A stretch of 8,811 bases of DNA from Candidatus Harrisonbacteria bacterium CG10_big_fil_rev_8_21_14_0_10_44_23 (GTDB lineage: Bacteria; Patescibacteriota; Minisyncoccia; UBA6257; 1-14-0-10-44-23), in the NCBI GenBank assembly GCA_002773475.1, contig PFBB01000015.1, positions 1-8,811 on the forward strand. Reading direction: 5' to 3'. The notes under the pieces were generated by a model. That model searched no databases. It was not told the DNA's origin and was given only the letters and a program-made list of their open reading frames with translations. A program made the position numbers and the translations under genes. Positions 6,043 to 8,811 of this stretch are shown piece after piece (the stretch's first letter is position 1; each line of letters opens with the position of its first letter).

Positions 6043-6666
6043 ATGGGATTTAATACAAAAGAAAAACAAGAAAGAGCATTAGGCGAAAAACTAAACCTCA
6101 AACCAATTAGGAGTTTTAGTGAAAAGTCTGCATCAACTCGACGACCATATCGCCCGGGAGTGCATGGACAGGCTCGCCGACGCCTGACTGAGTACGGAAA
6201 GCAATTGGCTGAAAAGCAAAAATTTCGAGTTAGTTATGGTTTGCGAGAGTCGCAAATGAGGAATTACTTCTTGAAAGCTAAAAATAGCCACGAAGCAACC
6301 GGTCAAGCCTTTATGAGTTTGTTGGAGAGAAGGCTAGACAACGTTGTTTATCGACTAGGCCTAGCAGGCAGCCGATCAGTTGCTCGCCAATTGGTAGGAC
6401 ACGGACACATTGTGGTAAATGGCCGAAAGAGTGCTACGCCATCAAGGCAGGTTAAAAAAGGTGACGTTATTGCAATTCGAGAACAATCTCAAAATAGTCC
6501 GATGTTTGCTGAGCTAGAAAAGACTTTGTCTCAACACGAAACACCGTATTGGTTAAAAATGGATCCAAAGAAAAGAGAGGGGATAGTTTCTTCTGCGCCA
6601 AAGGATTTAGACATTCCTTTTGACATCTCTCTAGTTGTGGATTATTATTCCAAAACAGTCAAGTAG
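6043..6666 (+). CDS. rpsD: Small-subunit ribosomal protein uS4 (zinc-free type)
   Basis: 207 residues, the normal length. Typical segments are RRPYRPGVHGQ (33-43), YGKQLAEKQKFRVSYGLRESQMRNYF (51-76), and the S4 RNA-binding domain RLDNVVYRLG to VNGRKSATPSRQVKKGDVIAI (97-145). uS4 is a primary 16S rRNA binder in the 30S body and lines the mRNA entry tunnel. The N-terminal zinc-binding cysteines of many S4 proteins correspond to about E7, E10, S24 and S29 by hand alignment, so no zinc site remains. The ATG is four bases after the rpsK stop. In E. coli uS4 is the feedback regulator of this operon. Whether it regulates here cannot be seen; no pseudoknot like the E. coli site is evident ahead of rpsM. 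Confidence 0.98.
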   Translation: MGFNTKEKQERALGEKLNLKPIRSFSEKSASTRRPYRPGVHGQARRRLTEYGKQLAEKQKFRVSYGLRESQMRNYFLKAKNSHEATGQAFMSLLERRLDNVVYRLGLAGSRSVARQLVGHGHIVVNGRKSATPSRQVKKGDVIAIREQSQNSPMFAELEKTLSQHETPYWLKMDPKKREGIVSSAPKDLDIPFDISLVVDYYSKTVK

Positions 6667-6700
6667 AAAATAGCGGTTAAAATAATTAAATTCCAATACC

Positions 6701-7483
6701 ATGGATCACATTCACCTAGGACAACATTTAAAAGTAAAGACCGTTTCTGAGGAAGACACTAAAGGAGTGTTTGAAATCGAGGGTCTTTATGCTGGATACG
6801 GAATTACTATCGGCAATGCTCTTCGCCGAGTTTTGCTATCATCTCTTTCTGGAGCAGCTATAACCCAAGTAAAGATTAAGGGAGTGGGTCACGAATTTAC
6901 CACCATCGAGGGAGTATTGGAAGATGTCGTAGAGATTCTTTTAAATCTAAAAAAGATTCGATTTGATTTTGCAGTCAGCTATTCTGATTACGAAACCCCA
7001 GAGATTCTTACTTTAAAGAAAAAAGGAGAAGGGGAGGTGACCGCTGGAGACATCAAGGAAAGCAGCTTGGTCCGCGTTATCAATAAAGATCAAAAAATCG
7101 CGACCATCACTCAAAAAGGAGTTGAGCTGGAAATGGAGCTGACCATAGAGAAGGGATTGGGTTATGCCCCAGTCGAATCATTTAAGTCTGACACCTTACC
7201 GGTTGGGGTTATCCAAATTGATGCAATCTTCTCACCAATTGCCAAGGTTAATTCCGTGGTGGAGAACATGCGCGTCGGTGATAGGACCGACTTTAATCGA
7301 GTGCGATTTACGATTGAAACCGACGGGACGATTAAGCCCTCCGTGGCTCTTGGTAAAGCAGCAAAGATTCTAAAGCAACAATTCAGCAAAGTCTTGGATG
7401 GATTGGATATGAATGACGACGATGTTGAAGCTGGAGAAGAGAAGAAAGAAAAGAAAGCAACTAAGAAGAAAGCAAAAAAATAG
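6701..7483 (+). CDS. rpoA: RNA polymerase alpha subunit, N-terminal domain only
   Basis: 260 residues against about 315-330 usually. The N-terminal dimerisation and assembly domain is complete: GYGITIGNALRRVLLSSL (32-49, holding the conserved arginines that contact beta), GVGHEFTTIEGVLEDVVEILLNLK (61-84), GYAPVES (154-160), IDAIFSPIAKVNSVVENMRVGDRTDF (173-198) and TDGTIKPSVALGKAAKIL (207-224). It ends with a tail of about 25 residues, first acidic (DMNDDDVEAGEE) and then Lys-rich. There is no C-terminal domain, the part that binds UP elements and many activators. This is not a visible frameshift: rplQ starts three bases after the stop, with no leftover coding. A 34-base gap separates it from rpsD, the largest in the operon, with no clear promoter. 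Assembly with beta and beta-prime should be normal; activation through alpha should not be. Confidence 0.97.
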   Translation: MDHIHLGQHLKVKTVSEEDTKGVFEIEGLYAGYGITIGNALRRVLLSSLSGAAITQVKIKGVGHEFTTIEGVLEDVVEILLNLKKIRFDFAVSYSDYETPEILTLKKKGEGEVTAGDIKESSLVRVINKDQKIATITQKGVELEMELTIEKGLGYAPVESFKSDTLPVGVIQIDAIFSPIAKVNSVVENMRVGDRTDFNRVRFTIETDGTIKPSVALGKAAKILKQQFSKVLDGLDMNDDDVEAGEEKKEKKATKKKAKK

Positions 7484-7486
7484 ATT

Positions 7487-7819
7487 ATGCGTAAATTTGG
7501 TAGAAAAAAAGGTCCAAGGAAGCTTTTCGTTCAAGGTCTTGCAAGCAATTTAATCATGCGCGAAAAGATCACTACTACTACTGCTAGAGCCAAGGAGATT
7601 CGTCCGGTGGTGGAGAAGATGGTTACCATGGCTAGAAAGGGTGATTTAGCGAGCTTCCGCAACTTAATGAAAAAACTACCAAAGAAGTCGGCCGAGAAGT
7701 TGTATTACGACATTGCCCCAAAGTATAAGAGCCGAAAAGGGGGATATCTAAGAATTACCAAAACCGGAAAATTGCGAAAGCGAGATGCTTCTGAGCAATC
7801 AGTAATTGAATTTGTATAA
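7487..7819 (+). CDS. rplQ: Large-subunit ribosomal protein bL17
   Basis: 110 residues against 127 in E. coli. Diagnostic segments are NLIMREKITTTTARAKEIRPVVEKMVTMARKG (21-52) and APKYKSRKGGYLRITKTGKLRKRDASEQSVIEFV (77-110), matching the bL17 end (SRAGGYTRI, then IELV). bL17 sits near the polypeptide exit tunnel of the 50S subunit. The N-terminus is short and lacks part of the usual opening segment (MRHRKSGRQLNR in E. coli), though the basic character is kept. It follows rpoA by three bases, as in the standard alpha operon, and ends one base before rplM. No Shine-Dalgarno is present. Confidence 0.97.
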   Translation: MRKFGRKKGPRKLFVQGLASNLIMREKITTTTARAKEIRPVVEKMVTMARKGDLASFRNLMKKLPKKSAEKLYYDIAPKYKSRKGGYLRITKTGKLRKRDASEQSVIEFV

Positions 7820-7820
7820 T

Positions 7821-8201
7821 ATGGAGGCTAAAGAAATAAAAAAAGTTAATAAGGATTCTAAGGAGTTTGTTTTCGATGCTAGCGAGTATATTTTAGGCCG
7901 TTTAGCAACCGAGATATCAATTATCCTTCAAGGTAAGCACGAAGCAAGCTATGAACCACGACTAGCTGGAAGTGATCGGGTTTTGGTAAAAAATGCTGGA
8001 AAGATCAAGGTGACCGGAAGAAAAATGAAAGAAAAAATGTATCACCGATCTAGTCAGCGACCCGGACATCTACGTTCAGAGACGTTGGAAGAGCTTTTGG
8101 AAAAGCAACCAACCGAGGCGTTGCGCCGAGCAGTTTACAACATGTTGCCAAAAAATAGATTGCGACAAAAAAGAATGAATAGATTAACTATCGAAGCATA
8201 A
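7821..8201 (+). CDS. rplM: Large-subunit ribosomal protein uL13
   Basis: 126 residues against 142 in E. coli. Core signatures are DASEYILGRLATEIS (19-33), LQGKHEASYEPRLAGSDRVLVKNAGKIKVTGRK (36-68) and the region EALRRAVYNMLPKNRLRQKRMNRLTIEA (99-126). uL13 is an early 23S rRNA-binding protein of the 50S subunit. It stops just after the point where most L13 proteins have a further 15 or so residues. I take the ATG at 7821, one base after the rplQ stop (TAA-T-ATG); this repeats the rplM-rpsI junction exactly. An in-frame TTG at 7806 would add five residues but lies inside rplQ and has no support. rplM-rpsI is a widely conserved pair; here it is joined straight onto the alpha operon. Confidence 0.97.
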   Translation: MEAKEIKKVNKDSKEFVFDASEYILGRLATEISIILQGKHEASYEPRLAGSDRVLVKNAGKIKVTGRKMKEKMYHRSSQRPGHLRSETLEELLEKQPTEALRRAVYNMLPKNRLRQKRMNRLTIEA

Positions 8202-8202
8202 T

Positions 8203-8607
8203 ATGGCTACAACGAAAGAAAAAAAATATATTGAGGGAATCGGTGGACGAAAGAGTGCGACAGCACGAGTTCGTATCACACCCGGAGAAAAGGGGATAAA
8301 AATTAATGATGTTGACTACAAAAAGTACTTTCCTCTAGTTCGACAGCAGATCGCTGTTACCGCTCCCTTGAAGCTTACTGAAACTAGCGACGAATTTGGA
8401 ATTAGTGTGCACGTTAAGGGCAGTGGCCTTAGCGGTCAGGCTGGCGCAGTGCGACACGGAATTGCTAGAGCTCTGGTGAAATGGAACGAGGAGCTAAGGA
8501 AGAAGCTAAAGAAGGAAGGATTTCTTACTAGAGACTCAAGAATGGTAGAAAGAAAGAAATACGGACTAAGAAAGGCACGAAGACGACCACAGTGGTCTAA
8601 GAGATAG
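8203..8607 (+). CDS. rpsI: Small-subunit ribosomal protein uS9
   Basis: 134 residues against 130 in E. coli. It opens with GIGGRKSATARVRITPGEKGIKIN (12-35), contains VHVKGSGLSGQAGAVRHGIARALV (71-94), and ends with LTRDSRMVERKKYGLRKARRRPQWSKR (108-134), the classic uS9 tail whose final Lys-Arg reaches the P-site tRNA anticodon loop. It is the last gene of the operon, one base after rplM and with no Shine-Dalgarno. Arginine codons are 6 CGA, 7 AGA, 1 CGT and 1 AGG, an unusual preference for CGA in a highly expressed gene. The last four codons and the stop are duplicated 44 bases downstream (see 8592-8653). Confidence 0.98.
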   Translation: MATTKEKKYIEGIGGRKSATARVRITPGEKGIKINDVDYKKYFPLVRQQIAVTAPLKLTETSDEFGISVHVKGSGLSGQAGAVRHGIARALVKWNEELRKKLKKEGFLTRDSRMVERKKYGLRKARRRPQWSKR

Positions 8608-8653
8608 ATTTAATTACCCTGAGCTTGTCGAAGGGGTGGTCTAAGCGATAAAT
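8592..8653 (+). repeat. Duplicated rpsI gene end flanking a dispersed hairpin motif
   Basis: GTGGTCTAAGAGATA at 8592-8606 recurs as GTGGTCTAAGCGATA at 8636-8650, 14 of 15 bases; the match extends to 16 of 18 at 8592-8609 and 8636-8653. Both copies read Trp-Ser-Lys-Arg-stop (AGA TAG in the gene, CGA TAA in the copy), but the 44-base offset puts the copy out of frame and after the stop. The 19-bp hairpin motif at 8617-8635 lies between them. The picture fits an insertion that duplicated its target at the gene end. Confidence 0.65.
8617..8635. repeat. Dispersed hairpin motif CCCTGAGCTTGTCGAAGGG
   Basis: CCCT pairs with AGGG, then GA faces GA as a possible tandem sheared G-A pair, then G pairs with C, around loop CTTGT. 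From memory, this stem with varying loops is common between genes in many unrelated bacterial genomes; I know no settled name or function. Only one copy is in this window. Confidence 0.55.
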
Positions 8654-8690
8654 AAAAAAACTCTCCATGCGGGTATGGAGCGTTTTTTTA
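8654..8690 (+). terminator. Intrinsic terminator of the infA-rpsI operon
   Basis: CTCCAT (8663-8668) pairs with ATGGAG (8675-8680) around a 6-base loop, followed by CG and seven Ts at 8683-8689. Seven As at 8654-8660 before the stem make it usable from both strands. It lies about 47 bases after the rpsI stop. Confidence 0.88.
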
Positions 8691-8710
8691 TTTACTAGAT
8701 GCGGCGGTCA

Positions 8711-8776
8711 ACTCACAAACTTCTACTCTTTCGCTGACGCAAAGAGCTAGTGCTTCAAGAGTAGAAGTTTGTGAGT
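8711..8776. repeat. 20-bp perfect inverted repeat
   Basis: The 20 bases at 8711-8730 are the exact reverse complement of those at 8757-8776, around a 26-base loop (8731-8756). The arms begin ACTCACAAAC and end GTTTGTGAGT. No T tract follows, so it is not a simple terminator. The loop contains part of the direct repeat that recurs at 8783-8811. The 8691-8710 stretch before it holds nothing I can identify. Confidence 0.85.
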
Positions 8777-8811
8777 CTCTCTTTCTACTCTTTCGCTGAC
8801 GCAAAGAGCTA
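8721..8811. repeat. 29-base direct repeat, second copy cut by the window end
   Basis: Bases 8721-8749 are identical to 8783-8811, a 62-base period. The unit starts TTCTACTCTTTCGCTG and ends ACGCAAAGAGCTA, and contains an imperfect hairpin (CTCTTT with AAAGAG). The 33 bases between the copies include AAGAGTAGAA, the reverse complement of the first 10 bases of the unit. The unit shares TTTCGCTG and CAAAGAGC with the left window edge. Confidence 0.85.

Noticed and set aside
6667..6700. Internal promoter ahead of rpoA in the 34-base gap
   Set aside because: The gap is AT-rich, but I see no -35/-10 pair with proper spacing and no Shine-Dalgarno.
7806..7820. TTG start for rplM adding five residues
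   Set aside because: It lies inside rplQ and has no ribosome site. The ATG at 7821 gives the same TAA-T-ATG junction as rplM-rpsI and a normal L13 N-terminus.
148..8607. Alternative genetic code with TGA as glycine
   Set aside because: All genes reach family-typical ends with no in-frame TGA, so the standard code explains them. The lack of TGA stops is noted only as a weak hint.
8721..8811. CRISPR array (29-base repeat with a 33-base spacer)
   Set aside because: The spacing is suggestive, but only two copies are visible, the would-be spacer contains the reverse complement of the repeat start and part of a 20-bp inverted repeat, and no cas gene is nearby. It is better called a nested repeat.

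Overview
The window looks like the chromosome of a small-genome bacterium of the Candidate Phyla Radiation (Patescibacteria). The evidence is a compact ribosomal-protein operon with almost no spacing and almost no Shine-Dalgarno sites, zinc-site (Cys) forms of L36 and S4 that have lost their cysteines, short L13 and L17, an RNA polymerase alpha subunit that stops after its N-terminal domain, and a membrane-anchored protein with a baseplate-J-like outer domain of a kind I recall from CPR genomes. The standard genetic code fits every gene. The phylum-level placement within CPR is not resolved.

Layout: (1) Positions 1-147 hold short repeats and hairpins and the terminator of the first gene. (2) 148-525 on the minus strand is an unrecognised 125-residue protein with a short pentapeptide-like stretch; it is the only gene here with a textbook Shine-Dalgarno, and it has its own promoter and terminator. 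(3) 644-2707, minus strand, encodes a polytopic membrane protein of the O-antigen ligase/polymerase (Wzy_C) family with a helical C-terminal extension. (4) A 101-base divergent control region at 2708-2808 has a -10 box on each strand and a perfect 12-bp palindrome. (5) 2809-4764, plus strand, encodes a single-pass envelope protein: cytoplasmic alpha/beta domain, charged low-complexity linker, one membrane helix, external baseplate-J-like domain. (6) 4765-4853 contains a promoter followed at once by a hairpin with a T tract. (7) 4854-8607 is the operon infA-rpmJ-rpsM-rpsK-rpsD-rpoA-rplQ-rplM-rpsI. (8) 8608-8690 carries a duplication of the rpsI gene end around a 19-bp dispersed hairpin motif, then an intrinsic terminator. 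(9) 8691-8811 has no gene; it holds a 20-bp perfect inverted repeat and a direct repeat cut by the window edge.

The operon supplies initiation factor IF-1, seven ribosomal proteins and RNA polymerase alpha, so translation and transcription machinery are made from one transcript. The two upstream envelope genes diverge from a common control region and may both serve the cell surface. No clearly new multi-gene system is visible. The points most worth a second look are the alpha subunit without a C-terminal domain, the complete absence of cysteine from all nine operon products, the hairpin-plus-T-tract in the operon leader, the duplicated rpsI end flanking a dispersed hairpin motif, and a related repeat family at both ends of the window.
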